A stretch of DNA of 64,000 nt from an uncultured Rhodospirillaceae bacterium (lineage in GTDB: Bacteria > Pseudomonadota > Alphaproteobacteria > Rhodospirillales > Magnetospirillaceae), in assembly GCA_937887565.1 (NCBI GenBank), contig CALABS010000013.1:62001-126000 (forward strand), in the 5' to 3' direction. Position 1 is the stretch's first letter. Each line of letters begins with the position of its first letter. Positions 44,054 to 52,529 of this stretch are shown in pieces. Below the pieces are notes generated by a model, which searched no databases, had not been told where the DNA came from, and worked only from the letters and a program-made list of their open reading frames with translations. The translations under genes were made by a program, and so were the position numbers.

Positions 44054-44866
44054 GTGGTGCTCCTCGAGGCCATGGCCATCCTCGCCGCCGGCTACCTGCT
44101 GGCGGTCTTCGCGCTGGCGCTGATGCAGCGCTCGCTGATCTATCACCCCGGCCACGGAGCGGTGGAGCCGTCCGAGGTGGGGCTGGACCGCATGGTGCCG
44201 GTGCCGGTACGGGCCGCCGACGGCTGGATCGCCACCGGCTGGTACGCGCCGCCCTCCGACCCCCGCGCCCCCACCGTGGTCTTCTTCCACGGCAACGGCG
44301 GCACCATCGCCAACCGCGCCCACAAGGCCCGCTCGTTCCTGGAAGCCGGATACGGCCTGTTCCTGGTCGGCTATCGCGGCTATGGCGGCAATCGCGGCCG
44401 CCCGACCGAGCGAGGGCTCTACGCCGACGGGCGCGGCGTCCTGCAGTGGTTCACCACCCGGGGCCTGACCGAGGCGCAGCTGATCCTCTACGGCGAATCG
44501 CTGGGCGGCGGCGTCGCGGTGCAGATGGCCGTCGAGCACGCCGAGGTGGCGGCGGTCATCCTGGAGGCGCCGTTCACCCGCCTGCCCGACCTCGCCCCGC
44601 CCATCCTGCTGCCCGGCCTGGCCGAGCTGCTGATGGTCGACACCTTCGACAACATCGCCAAGATCGCCAAGCTGGCCATGCCGCTGCTGGTGGTCCACGG
44701 CGACAAGGACGCCGTGGTTCCGCCGGCCATGGGCCGCGCCGTGCTGGCCGCCGCCGACACCATCAAGGACGGCGTGTTCCTGCCCGACGCCGGGCACAAC
44801 GACATCTGGGAACAGGGCGGCGACAACGCGGTGCTGGATTTCCTGCAACGGCGGGTGCGGGGGTGA
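44054..44866 (+). CDS. Alpha/beta hydrolase, membrane-anchored
   Basis: 270-residue alpha/beta hydrolase. An N-terminal helix (AMAILAAGYLLAVFALAL) probably anchors it. FFHGNGGTIANR is the oxyanion-hole region; the nucleophile is in YGESLGGGVAVQM, Asp in VHGDKDAVVP and His in DAGHNDIWEQ. The family is BEM46/ABHD13-like (COG1073). I set the start at a GTG at 44054 with GGAGG 8 nt upstream; the longer reading from 43988 would run through the acs terminator. Confidence 0.82.
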   Translation: MVLLEAMAILAAGYLLAVFALALMQRSLIYHPGHGAVEPSEVGLDRMVPVPVRAADGWIATGWYAPPSDPRAPTVVFFHGNGGTIANRAHKARSFLEAGYGLFLVGYRGYGGNRGRPTERGLYADGRGVLQWFTTRGLTEAQLILYGESLGGGVAVQMAVEHAEVAAVILEAPFTRLPDLAPPILLPGLAELLMVDTFDNIAKIAKLAMPLLVVHGDKDAVVPPAMGRAVLAAADTIKDGVFLPDAGHNDIWEQGGDNAVLDFLQRRVRG

Positions 44867-44911
44867 CTCTTTCCCTTGCATTCCGCGGCCGGGGGCCCTA
44901 TGTCTGCCGCC

Positions 44912-45005
44912 GGGAGATCGGCGCGGACGGACCCGTCGCCAACCCGGTCAGGTCCGGAAGGAAGCAGCCGTAACGATTTCCGGTCCGGGTCGTGTCCGGT
45001 CTCCC
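44912..45005 (+). ncRNA. ffs: Signal recognition particle RNA (4.5S)
   Basis: Contains the highly conserved Ffh-binding core GGTCAGGTCCGGAAGGAAGC at 44946-44965, ending AGCC. The flanking arms pair: GGGAGATCGG (44912-44921) with CCGGTCTCCC (44996-45005), giving the long hairpin of small bacterial SRP RNA. It is followed by a terminator at 45008-45031. The exact ends are approximate. Confidence 0.93.
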
Positions 45006-45007
45006 AC

Positions 45008-45031
45008 CCGCGCCGTATGGCGCGGTTTTTT
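45008..45031 (+). terminator. Terminator of ffs
   Basis: CCGCGCC (45008-45014), loop GTAT, GGCGCGG (45019-45025), then six T. A canonical rho-independent terminator directly after the SRP RNA. Confidence 0.92.
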
Positions 45032-45110
45032 GTTGGTGGCGCTCAAACGGCCGCACGCCCGCTCCGCGGGCTTGGCTTCCCTTCTCTTACGCTCCGGCGC
45101 CCTCAATGGC

Positions 45111-45672
45111 CTAGCTATGAAGTCTCAGGAGGTTGCCCACTCGGTCTGAACCGAGAACGCTTTGGCTATCCAGGGGACCGAATGGGCATCCACAGGAATG
45201 CCCGCCAGACACCGGCGGGTCGAGAGGTTCTGGTGCGGCGGGTTCTGGACCAGGGGCACACCCCCATGGCGGTGGCCACCGCCATGGGGGTGTGCGTCAG
45301 CACCGTCCGCAAATGGGTGCCGCGCTTCCGGGCCGGCGGCGTGGCGGGCTTGCTGCAGGACCGCTCGTCGCGTCCGCATCGATCACCCCGGCGAACACCC
45401 GCACCCATTGCCGCGCGGATCGCGGCATCAAGCACATCCGCACCAGGCCCTACACACCGAAGACCAACGGCAAGGCCGAACGCTTCATCCAGACGGCGTT
45501 GCGGGAATGGGCCTACGCCCAAGCCTACGAAACCTCAGACCAGCGCGCCGACGCGCTGCCGCAATGGCTGCACCGCTACAACTGGCACCGGCCTCATGCT
45601 AGCTTGAACGCACGACCACCCATCAGCCTACTCGGGCTGATTCGGGACAACGTCTTGTGACTCCGCAGCTAG
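45111..45672 (+). mobile_element. IS481-family element, internally deleted
   Basis: The 562-bp remnant is bounded by CTAG at 45111-45114 and 45669-45672. The ends CTATGAAGTC and GACTCCGCAG (reverse complement CTGCGGAGTC) form imperfect terminal inverted repeats. Inside are the N- and C-terminal parts of a transposase with the middle deleted. The same left-end sequence (TCAGGAGGTTGCCCACTCGG) recurs at 48091-48110, in a second remnant. IS481-family elements are known to target CTAG. Confidence 0.85.
45182..45660 (+). pseudogene. IS481-family transposase pseudogene
   Basis: The N-terminal helix-turn-helix is intact: MGIHRNARQTPAGREVLVRR, then HTPMAVATAMGVCVSTVRKW and LLQDRSSRPHR. After about 45380 the frame shifts, and the C-terminal end of the DDE domain reappears: GIKHIRTRPYTPKTNGKAER, then WLHRYNWHRPHASLNARPP and LLGLIRDNVL to the stop at 45660. 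The catalytic core between is missing, so it cannot transpose. Parent full-length element not in the window. Confidence 0.88.
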
Positions 45673-46253
45673 GTCACTTTCCGTGCGTGGGCGGCCGCCA
45701 CAAAGTCCACCACGTCGCCGTAGAAATGGGGCTCGAAATCGCGAATCCGCTGGTCCGGCCACTCCCACCATCGGATGTCCAGCAGCGCGGCGATGATCTC
45801 CGGCGGGAGGCGATGACGGATGATCCTGGCAGGGTTGCCGGCGACGATAGCATAGGGCGGAACGTCCCGGGTCACCACCGCGCCCGCGGCCACCACCGCG
45901 CCATCGCCGATGGTCACGCCGTCGAGGACCAGCGCAGCCGCCCCGATCCACACGTCGTTACCGATGCGCACCGGCCCCCGCGATACCGCGTCCTGGTTGC
46001 CGCCGGCCGGGTTGAACAGTAGCGTGCGGAACGGATAGGTGGACGGCAGGTCGGTGCGATGGCCGGCCAGGCAGAAGATGCGGGCGTCGGTGGCGATCGA
46101 GCAGAAATTGCCGATCTCCACCGGCACCTTGTCCGACAGCCCGTGGAAGGTGTTACGGCTGACCCCATATGTTCCGCGTCCCACCCGCACCCAGGGGGGC
46201 AGCTTCTCGCGGCGGGGCTTCAGCCCCAACAGGCGGCGTAGCGCTTTCTTCAT
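45669..46253 (-). CDS. CatB-like hexapeptide O-acetyltransferase
   Basis: 194-residue left-handed beta-helix acetyltransferase (CatB/xenobiotic acetyltransferase type). It starts MKKALRRLLGLKPRREKLPP. GNFCSIATDARIFCLAGHRTD, the hexapeptide repeats RIGNDVWIGAAALVLDGVTI and the ending IVAGNPARIIRHR are typical. It would acetylate a sugar in a surface polysaccharide. The stop codon TAG is read from the CTAG at the right end of the IS481 remnant, so the C-terminus may have been altered by that insertion. It lies near a decayed O-acetylation locus. Confidence 0.87.
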   Translation of the reverse strand: MKKALRRLLGLKPRREKLPPWVRVGRGTYGVSRNTFHGLSDKVPVEIGNFCSIATDARIFCLAGHRTDLPSTYPFRTLLFNPAGGNQDAVSRGPVRIGNDVWIGAAALVLDGVTIGDGAVVAAGAVVTRDVPPYAIVAGNPARIIRHRLPPEIIAALLDIRWWEWPDQRIRDFEPHFYGDVVDFVAAAHARKVT

Positions 46254-46377
46254 CCATTCCCCCTTCGGCCAGGCGAGGCAACCATGCCGGGCCGATTAAG
46301 ATACTGCAACATCAATGCGCTCGTGATATACCGCGCGGACATCTCGAGCCCCAAATCCGACCGTCCGGGAGAGTAGG

Positions 46378-47955
46378 ATGCCCAACGCTCCGATCCGCCG
46401 TGCCCTGTTTTCCGTTTCCGACAAGACCGGCCTGGTCGAATTCAGCCGCTTCCTGCACGAGCGGGGCGTCGAGATCCTGTCCACCGGCGGCACCGCCAAG
46501 GCGCTGCGCGACGCCGGGCTGCCGGTGAAGGACGTGTCCGACTACACCGGCTTTCCCGAGATGCTGGACGGCCGGGTCAAGACGCTGCACCCGCTGGTCC
46601 ACGGCGGCCTCTTGGCCATCCGCGGCAACGCCGAGCACGAGGCGGCCATGGCCGCCCACGGCATCCAGCCCATCGATCTCCTGGTGGTGAACCTCTATCC
46701 GTTCGAGGCCACCGTCGCCAAGGGCGCCGATTTCGACACCTGCATCGAGAACATCGACATCGGCGGCCCGGCCCTGATCCGCGGCGCCTCGAAGAACCAT
46801 GCCGACGTCACCGTGGTGGTGGATGTCGAGGACTACCAGGCGGTGATGGAGAGCATGTCCGCCAATGGCGGCGCCACCACGCTGCAGCTGCGCCGCCGCC
46901 TGGCCGCCACCGCCTATGCCCGCACCGGCGCCTATGACGCAGCCATCTCGGCCTGGTTCGCCGCCCAGAACGGCGAGACCTTCCCCCGCCGCGTGGTGGT
47001 GGCCGGCGAGCTGAAGCAGTCGCTGCGTTATGGCGAGAACCCACATCAGCAGGCGGCCTTCTACGTCACCGGCGACCAGCGCCCCGGCGTCGCCACCGCC
47101 CGCCAGCTGCAGGGCAAGGAACTCAGCTACAACAACCTCAACGATACCGACGCCGCCTATGAGCTGGCCGGCGAGTTCGACACGCCGGCGGTGGCGATCA
47201 TCAAGCACGCCAATCCCTGCGGCGTCGCCACCGGCCCCGACATCGTCACCGCCTATCGCGCCGCTCTGGCCTGCGATCCGGTCTCGGCCTTCGGCGGCAT
47301 CGTCGCCGTGAACCGCAAGCTCGACGGCGCCACCGCCGAGGAGATCTGCAAGCTGTTCACCGAGGTGGTGATCGCCCCCGAGGCCGACGAGGCCGCCGTG
47401 GCCGCCTTCGCCGCCAAGAAGAACCTGCGCCTGCTGGTCACCGGCGGCATGCCCGACCCGGTGGCCCCCGGCATGACGCTGCGCGCCGTGGCCGGCGGCT
47501 ACCTGTTCCAGACCAAGGACAACGGCCGGGTGCTGGAAACCGAGCTCAAGGTGGTCACCAAGCGGGCACCTTCGGCCCAGGAGATGGCCGACCTGCTGTT
47601 CGCCTTCCGCGTCTGCAAGCACGTCAAGTCCAACGCCATCGTCTATGTCAAGGACGGCGCCACCGTCGGCATCGGCGCGGGCCAGATGAGCCGGGTCGAT
47701 TCCAGCCGCATCGCCGCCTGGAAGTCGAAGGAGGCGGCCGAGGCCGCCGGCCTGGCCCAACCCAGCACCATCGGCTCGGTGGTGGCCTCCGACGCCTTCT
47801 TCCCCTTCGCCGACGGCCTCTTGGCTGCGGCGGCGGCGGGCGCCACGGCGGTGATCCAGCCCGGCGGCTCCATGCGCGACGCCGAGGTTATCGCGGCGGC
47901 CGACGAGAAGGGCCTGGCCATGGTCTTCACCGGGATGCGGCATTTCCGGCACTAG
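46378..47955 (+). CDS. purH: Bifunctional AICAR transformylase/IMP cyclohydrolase
   Basis: 525-residue PurH, the last two steps of IMP synthesis. The N-terminal MGS-like IMP cyclohydrolase has RRALFSVSDKTGLVEF, KTLHPLVHGGLLAIRG and VVNLYPFEATV. The C-terminal AICAR transformylase has KHANPCGVATG, VSAFGGIVAVNR and TKRAPSAQEMADLLFAF. The full length is normal and it is clearly intact, in contrast to the genes downstream. It follows the divergent acetyltransferase by 124 nt. Confidence 0.97.
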   Translation: MPNAPIRRALFSVSDKTGLVEFSRFLHERGVEILSTGGTAKALRDAGLPVKDVSDYTGFPEMLDGRVKTLHPLVHGGLLAIRGNAEHEAAMAAHGIQPIDLLVVNLYPFEATVAKGADFDTCIENIDIGGPALIRGASKNHADVTVVVDVEDYQAVMESMSANGGATTLQLRRRLAATAYARTGAYDAAISAWFAAQNGETFPRRVVVAGELKQSLRYGENPHQQAAFYVTGDQRPGVATARQLQGKELSYNNLNDTDAAYELAGEFDTPAVAIIKHANPCGVATGPDIVTAYRAALACDPVSAFGGIVAVNRKLDGATAEEICKLFTEVVIAPEADEAAVAAFAAKKNLRLLVTGGMPDPVAPGMTLRAVAGGYLFQTKDNGRVLETELKVVTKRAPSAQEMADLLFAFRVCKHVKSNAIVYVKDGATVGIGAGQMSRVDSSRIAAWKSKEAAEAAGLAQPSTIGSVVASDAFFPFADGLLAAAAAGATAVIQPGGSMRDAEVIAAADEKGLAMVFTGMRHFRH

Positions 47956-47973
47956 GGGCGTGGAGCCCAGCGG

Positions 47974-48930
47974 ATGCTGTTCAACTCGCTGACATTCATC
48001 CTGGTCTTTCTGCCCAGCGTGGTGTTGGCGGCCTTCGTTCTCCGGCACATGTTCGGCGCGCGCACCGAATTGGTCGCGCTAGCTGTGAACTTTCAGGAGG
48101 TTGCCCACTCGGTCTGAACCGAGGAATACGAAACCCCAAACCAGCCGCCGACGAGCTGCCGCAATGGCTGCACCGCAACAACTGGCACCGGCCTCATGGC
48201 AGCTTGAAGGCGCAGACACCCATCAGCCGCCTCGGCCTGACCGGTGACAACGCTTTGCGACTCCACAGCTAGCGCTTGCGTTTATAGTCTTCTACACCTA
48301 TTCCGGCCTGGATTTCGCGGCCCTGCTCCTGGCTTCGGTGGCGGTTAACTACGTCTTGGCCGGGGAGATTCATCGGGCGGCGGACGCGAGAAAAACGATT
48401 CTGACGGTGCTCGGCGTCACTCTTAATCTGGCGCCACTTGGATACTTAGAATATTTCGAGTTCTTCGTCGAGCAGCTGAGCCGCGTCGGCGGCGGGTTCG
48501 ACGTGCCCGCCATTCTCCTGCCGATCGGAATATCCTTCTACACGTTCCAGCAGGCGGCCTATCTGGTCGATGCTTACCGTGACCGCAAGATCGCGCATGA
48601 CTTCGTTCAATACACGGTCTTCGTCACTTTTTCCCGCAGTTGATCGCCGGTTCCATCGTCCATCACTCCGAGATGATCCCGCAGTTCTATCGGCGCCGGG
48701 GGCCGTGTGCCCACGATCTGTCGGTTGGGCTGACCATTTTCACGCTTGGCCCGGCCAAGAAAACAAGCTGGCGCTGTACGCGACCGCGGTCTTCGAGGCT
48801 TCGGCGGGCAGCCCTCCTGGTCTCGCGATGGCCTGGGTCGCGGCCCTGTCCTATACCCTCCAGATATATTTCGATTTTCCGCCTATCCGGACATGGCCAT
48901 CGGTATCGCGAGGATGTTCGCGACGGGCAT
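47974..48930 (+). pseudogene. Decayed MBOAT/AlgI-family O-acetyltransferase gene
   Basis: The gene begins MLFNSLTFILVFLPSVVLAA, the typical start of AlgI-like membrane O-acyltransferases. It is broken at 48079 by a 194-bp IS481 remnant and resumes at 48273 with LALAFIVFYTYSGLDFAALL. At about 48635 a T is missing from a T-run (VTFFPQLIAG expected), changing frame. A deletion near 48760 and a second missing T near 48874 (FDFSAYPDMAIG expected) follow. The tail is lost. It would have acetylated extracellular polysaccharide. Homopolymer indels could in part be sequencing errors, but the IS cannot. Confidence 0.85.
48079..48272 (+). mobile_element. 194-bp IS481-derived mini-element (non-autonomous)
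   Basis: Inserted in the MBOAT gene with CTAG duplicated at both sides (48079-48082 and 48269-48272). The terminal inverted repeats are CTGTGAACTTTC and CTGTGGAGTCGC. It holds only the left end and the last ~40 codons of the transposase (ELPQWLHRNNWHRPHGSLKA). Compared with the copy at 45111 it has a larger internal deletion. The flanking coding sequence rejoins in frame if one CTAG and the insert are removed. Confidence 0.87.
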
Positions 48931-49317
48931 CGCCAGCACCGATTCCAAGCTGTCCGCAGCGAAGACCACCCCTTCGTGACTGATGGGGCTTGCCATCATG
49001 TCGGGGGTTTGCACCACGATCACGGTGGCCGCTCCGCGGCTCCTCACTGCGCGGCGAATCATCTCGAGGGAGCCGGCATAATCATAAACGCCCGTCAGCG
49101 CGGCGTTGACCACCACCTGGCCGCTTCCGGCCGATCACTGCCGCGCATCCACGCCGCCAGACTGGACGTATTTGCCGAAACGCCGAGTTGGGTCGCCAGG
49201 CACCAGCATGGCGACAGTCCGGACCGCGTCGTTCCGGAATTCAAGCCGGAATTCACCGCGTTCTATCGGCAACTGTATGAGCAGTGGGCGCGGCCGTGAC
49301 TTGAGGCGGGGAGCGGG
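48931..49317. other. Scrambled remnant region between the MBOAT pseudogene and galE
   Basis: About 390 nt with no intact gene. On the minus strand 48940-49110 reads VVNAALTGVYDYAGSLEMIR and then ATVIVVQTPDMMA. This is protein-like and loosely recalls an SGNH-type hydrolase, but is opposite in direction to the MBOAT fragment. On the plus strand the last part ends PDRVVPEFKPEFTAFYRQLYEQW before a TGA at 49299. I read this as broken and inverted pieces of polysaccharide-modification genes; the identities are uncertain. Confidence 0.4.
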
Positions 49318-50325
49318 TCACCGCCCCATCGTGCGCTTCATCTGCCATGACCACGCATGGAGAACCTGGGTGTGCAATGAGGCGAAGCGGGGGCGCCATC
49401 CCAACTCCGAGCCTGCCCGTTTCGCGTCGGCCAGCAGGATCGCGGGGTCGCCCGGACGGCGCGGCGCGGTGCGCACCGGCAGTTTGGCACCGGTCACCGT
49501 TTCGACCGCGTCGATGACCTCCCGCACCGTGAAGCCGGCACCATTGCCCAGGTTGTAGGCATCGGCGCCCTGCTTCCCGTCCACCAGCGCCTTCAAAGCC
49601 AGCACGTGGGCGTCGGCCAGGTCGGCCACATGCACGTAGTCGCGCACGCAGGTGCCGTCGCGGGTGGGGAAGTCCTCGCCGAACAGCGACAGCGCCGGTC
49701 GCAAGCCCGCCGCCGCTTCGAGCGCCAGCGGGATGAGGTGGGTTTCGGGGTCATGAGCCTCCCCCAGTTCACCGTCGGGGTCGGCGCCGGCGGCGTTGAA
49801 ATAGCGCAAGGCCGCCGAGGCCAGGCCGTGGGCGGCGGCGAAGTCGGCCGCCATGCCCTCGGCAATGGCCTTTGTGCGGCCGTACGGGTTGATGGGTCGC
49901 AGAGAATGGGTCTCGGGAATAGGGGTCGCTTCCGGCACTCCGTAGACAGCGGCCGAGGACGAGAACACCAGCCGCCCGCAACCAGCGTCACGCATGGCTT
50001 CCAACAGAGCGAGGGTGCCGCCCACATTGCTGTCGTAGTACCGGCCCGGCCGTTCCATGCTCTCGCCGACGGCGATCAGTCCGGCGAAATGCAGCACCGC
50101 GGTTGGGCGGTGCAGGCGGAAGACGCGGTCCAGGGCGGCGTGGTCGCGGATGTCGCAGCGTTCCAGCGGCCCCCACTTGACCGCCCATTCGTGGCCGCCG
50201 GACAAGTCGTCCACCGTCACGGGAAGGAAACCGGCCGCCGCCAGCGCCTTGCAGGTCTGTGACCCGATGAAGCCGGCGCCGCCGATGACCAGGACGGTCT
50301 GCTTGGGTCTGTCGAGTTGGGCCAT
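49318..50325 (-). CDS. galE: UDP-glucose 4-epimerase
   Basis: 335-residue short-chain dehydrogenase-type epimerase interconverting UDP-glucose and UDP-galactose. The NAD motif LVIGGAGFIGSQTCKAL, SSSAAVYGVPE and the Tyr-Lys pair in NPYGRTKAIAEGM are present; the C-terminal region GWRPRFASLHTQVLHAW is typical of GalE. The start MAQLDRPKQT (ATG 50323-50325) is chosen over the longer frame to 50388. It supplies sugar for surface polysaccharide, next to gmd-fcl on the other strand. Confidence 0.93.
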   Translation of the reverse strand: MAQLDRPKQTVLVIGGAGFIGSQTCKALAAAGFLPVTVDDLSGGHEWAVKWGPLERCDIRDHAALDRVFRLHRPTAVLHFAGLIAVGESMERPGRYYDSNVGGTLALLEAMRDAGCGRLVFSSSAAVYGVPEATPIPETHSLRPINPYGRTKAIAEGMAADFAAAHGLASAALRYFNAAGADPDGELGEAHDPETHLIPLALEAAAGLRPALSLFGEDFPTRDGTCVRDYVHVADLADAHVLALKALVDGKQGADAYNLGNGAGFTVREVIDAVETVTGAKLPVRTAPRRPGDPAILLADAKRAGSELGWRPRFASLHTQVLHAWSWQMKRTMGR

Positions 50326-50501
50326 GGGTTTCCTAGGTGGAGCGGGGGCGGGAACAGCCATCCATACCGTCTTACACGTCAAGGGCACAAGGACCCGCGC
50401 ATCGCCGGATGGACAGTGTCGCGGAATGGGTGGCTTGCCTCCTGGCGGCCGGGCGGCTAGTGTCTCCCGGTTTCACAGGCATAGCGGATACGTGAAAGAC
50501 G

Positions 50502-51578
50502 ATGACCGACAAGGTTGCTCTGATTACCGGCATCACCGGGCAGGACGGCGCCTATCTGGCCGAGCTGCTGCTGTCCAAGGGCTATATCGTGCACGGTGTC
50601 AAGCGCCGTTCGTCGTCCTTCAACACCGCTCGCGTCGATCACCTCTACCAGGACCCGCACGAGAAGGACGTGCGGTTCTCCATGCACTACGGCGACCTGA
50701 CCGACGCCACCAATCTGATCCGCCTGATGCAGGAGACCCAGCCGACCGAAGTCTACAACTTGGCGGCCCAGAGTCACGTTCAAGTCTCATTCGAGACACC
50801 CGAGTACACTGCCAACGCCGACGCACTGGGGACGCTGCGCCTGCTTGAGGCCATCCGCATCCTGGGCATGGAGAAAAAGACCCGCTTCTACCAAGCGTCG
50901 ACCTCCGAACTGTTCGGCAAGGTCCAGGAGATCCCGCAACGGGAGACCACGCCCTTCTACCCGCGTTCGCCCTACGCGGCGGCCAAGGTCTACGCCTATT
51001 GGATCGCGGTGAATTACCGCGAAGCCTATGGCATGTACGCCTGCAATGGCATCCTGTTCAACCACGAGGGCCCGACCCGCGGCGAGACCTTCGTCACCCG
51101 CAAGATCACCCGCGCTGTGGCGGCGATCAGTCTCGGCCTGCAGGAAAAGCTCTATATCGGCAACCTCGACGCCAAGCGCGACTGGGGTCATGCCCGCGAC
51201 TACGTCGAGGGCATGTGGCGCATCCTCCAGCACCCCGAGCCCGAGGATTTTGTGCTGTGCACCGGCGAGACCCACAGCGTGCGCGAATTCATCGAACTCG
51301 CCTTCGCCGAGATCGGCCGTACCATCGCCTGGCAGGGTAAGGGAGTCGACGAGAAGGGCGTCGACCTCGCCACCGGGGAAGTGCTGATCGAGGTCGATCC
51401 ACGCTATTTCCGGCCCACCGAGGTGGACATGCTGATCGGCGACCCGACCAAGGCTCGCGAAAAGCTGGGCTGGGTGCACACCACCGGTTTCCGTGATCTG
51501 GTCAAGGAAATGGTGGATAGCGACCTCAAGCTCGTCGCCAAGGAAGCCGACGACCGGCAGCACGGCCATGCCTACTGA
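50502..51578 (+). CDS. gmd: GDP-mannose 4,6-dehydratase
   Basis: 358-residue enzyme making GDP-4-keto-6-deoxymannose. The NADP motif ALITGITGQDGAYLAELLLSK, STSELFGKVQEIPQRE, the Tyr-Lys in YPRSPYAAAKVYAYW and GETFVTRKITRAVA are present. The residues NHEGPTRG replace the more common NHESPRRG. It overlaps fcl by 11 nt. Together the pair makes GDP-L-fucose. Confidence 0.96.
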   Translation: MTDKVALITGITGQDGAYLAELLLSKGYIVHGVKRRSSSFNTARVDHLYQDPHEKDVRFSMHYGDLTDATNLIRLMQETQPTEVYNLAAQSHVQVSFETPEYTANADALGTLRLLEAIRILGMEKKTRFYQASTSELFGKVQEIPQRETTPFYPRSPYAAAKVYAYWIAVNYREAYGMYACNGILFNHEGPTRGETFVTRKITRAVAAISLGLQEKLYIGNLDAKRDWGHARDYVEGMWRILQHPEPEDFVLCTGETHSVREFIELAFAEIGRTIAWQGKGVDEKGVDLATGEVLIEVDPRYFRPTEVDMLIGDPTKAREKLGWVHTTGFRDLVKEMVDSDLKLVAKEADDRQHGHAY

Positions 51579-52515
51579 TTTCTCCCTGGCCGGCAAGCGG
51601 GTCTGGGTCGCCGGCCATCGCGGCATGGCCGGCTCGGCGGTGGTTCGTCGCCTGGCGTCCGAAAATTGCGCGGTGCTGACCGCGGGCCGCGAGGTCGATC
51701 TGCGCCGTCAGGCCGAGACCGAGGCCTGGATGGAGGCGAACCGCCCCGACGTGGTGGTGCTGTGCGCCGCCAAGGTGGGCGGCATCCACGCCAACGACAC
51801 CCGGCCGGGCGAGTTCCTCTACGACAACCTCGCCATCGAGGCAAACGTCATCGAAGGGGCTCGTCGGACGGGCGTCCAGAAGCTGTTGTTCCTGGGTTCC
51901 AGTTGCATCTATCCCCGCCTCGCCGCGCAGCCCATGGCCGAGGACGCGCTGCTGACCGGCCCGCTGGAGCCGACCAACCAGTGGTACGCGGTGGCCAAGA
52001 TCGCCGGCATCAAGCTGTGCCAAGCCTATCGCCGCCAGTACGGCTGCGACTTCATTTCCGCCATGCCGACCAACCTGTTCGGGCCCGGCGACCGCTACGA
52101 GGGCGCCCAGGGCCACGTGGTGGCGGCGCTGGTCGAGAAGATCCACGCCGCCAAGGCCGCTGGCAGCCCGACGGTCCCCATCTGGGGCACCGGCGTGCCG
52201 TTGCGCGAGTTTCTGTACGTGGACGACCTGGCCGACGCGCTGGTGTTCCTGCTCAAGCACTATTCCGACGAGCCGCACATCAACGTGGGCAGCGGCATGG
52301 AATACTCGATCCGCCAGCTGGCCGAGGCCGTCGCCGAGGTGGTCGGCTGGCGCGGCGAGTTCGTCTACGACACGTCCAAGCCCGACGGGACGCCTCGCAA
52401 GTTGATGGACAACTCCCGCATCCAGGCGCTCGGCTGGTCGGCCTCGAGGTCCTTTGCCGAGGGGTTGCGCCACGCCTACGCCTGGTACCTGGACAACGTG
52501 GCGGCCAAGGCCTGA
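51568..52515 (+). CDS. fcl: GDP-L-fucose synthase
   Basis: 315-residue epimerase/reductase. VWVAGHRGMAGSAVVRRL is the NADP site, LGSSCIYPRLAAQPM the Ser-bearing motif and NQWYAVAKIAGIKLCQAY the catalytic Tyr-Lys. The start MPTDFSLAGKR (51568) overlaps the gmd end; the open frame to 51493 is not used. The pathway with gmd and the phosphomannomutase downstream yields GDP-fucose. Confidence 0.95.
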   Translation: MPTDFSLAGKRVWVAGHRGMAGSAVVRRLASENCAVLTAGREVDLRRQAETEAWMEANRPDVVVLCAAKVGGIHANDTRPGEFLYDNLAIEANVIEGARRTGVQKLLFLGSSCIYPRLAAQPMAEDALLTGPLEPTNQWYAVAKIAGIKLCQAYRRQYGCDFISAMPTNLFGPGDRYEGAQGHVVAALVEKIHAAKAAGSPTVPIWGTGVPLREFLYVDDLADALVFLLKHYSDEPHINVGSGMEYSIRQLAEAVAEVVGWRGEFVYDTSKPDGTPRKLMDNSRIQALGWSASRSFAEGLRHAYAWYLDNVAAKA

Positions 52516-52529
52516 CCGGATTCTTTCCC

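Noticed and set aside
45182..45660. Functional transposase
   Set aside because: The catalytic middle is deleted and the N- and C-terminal parts are in different frames.
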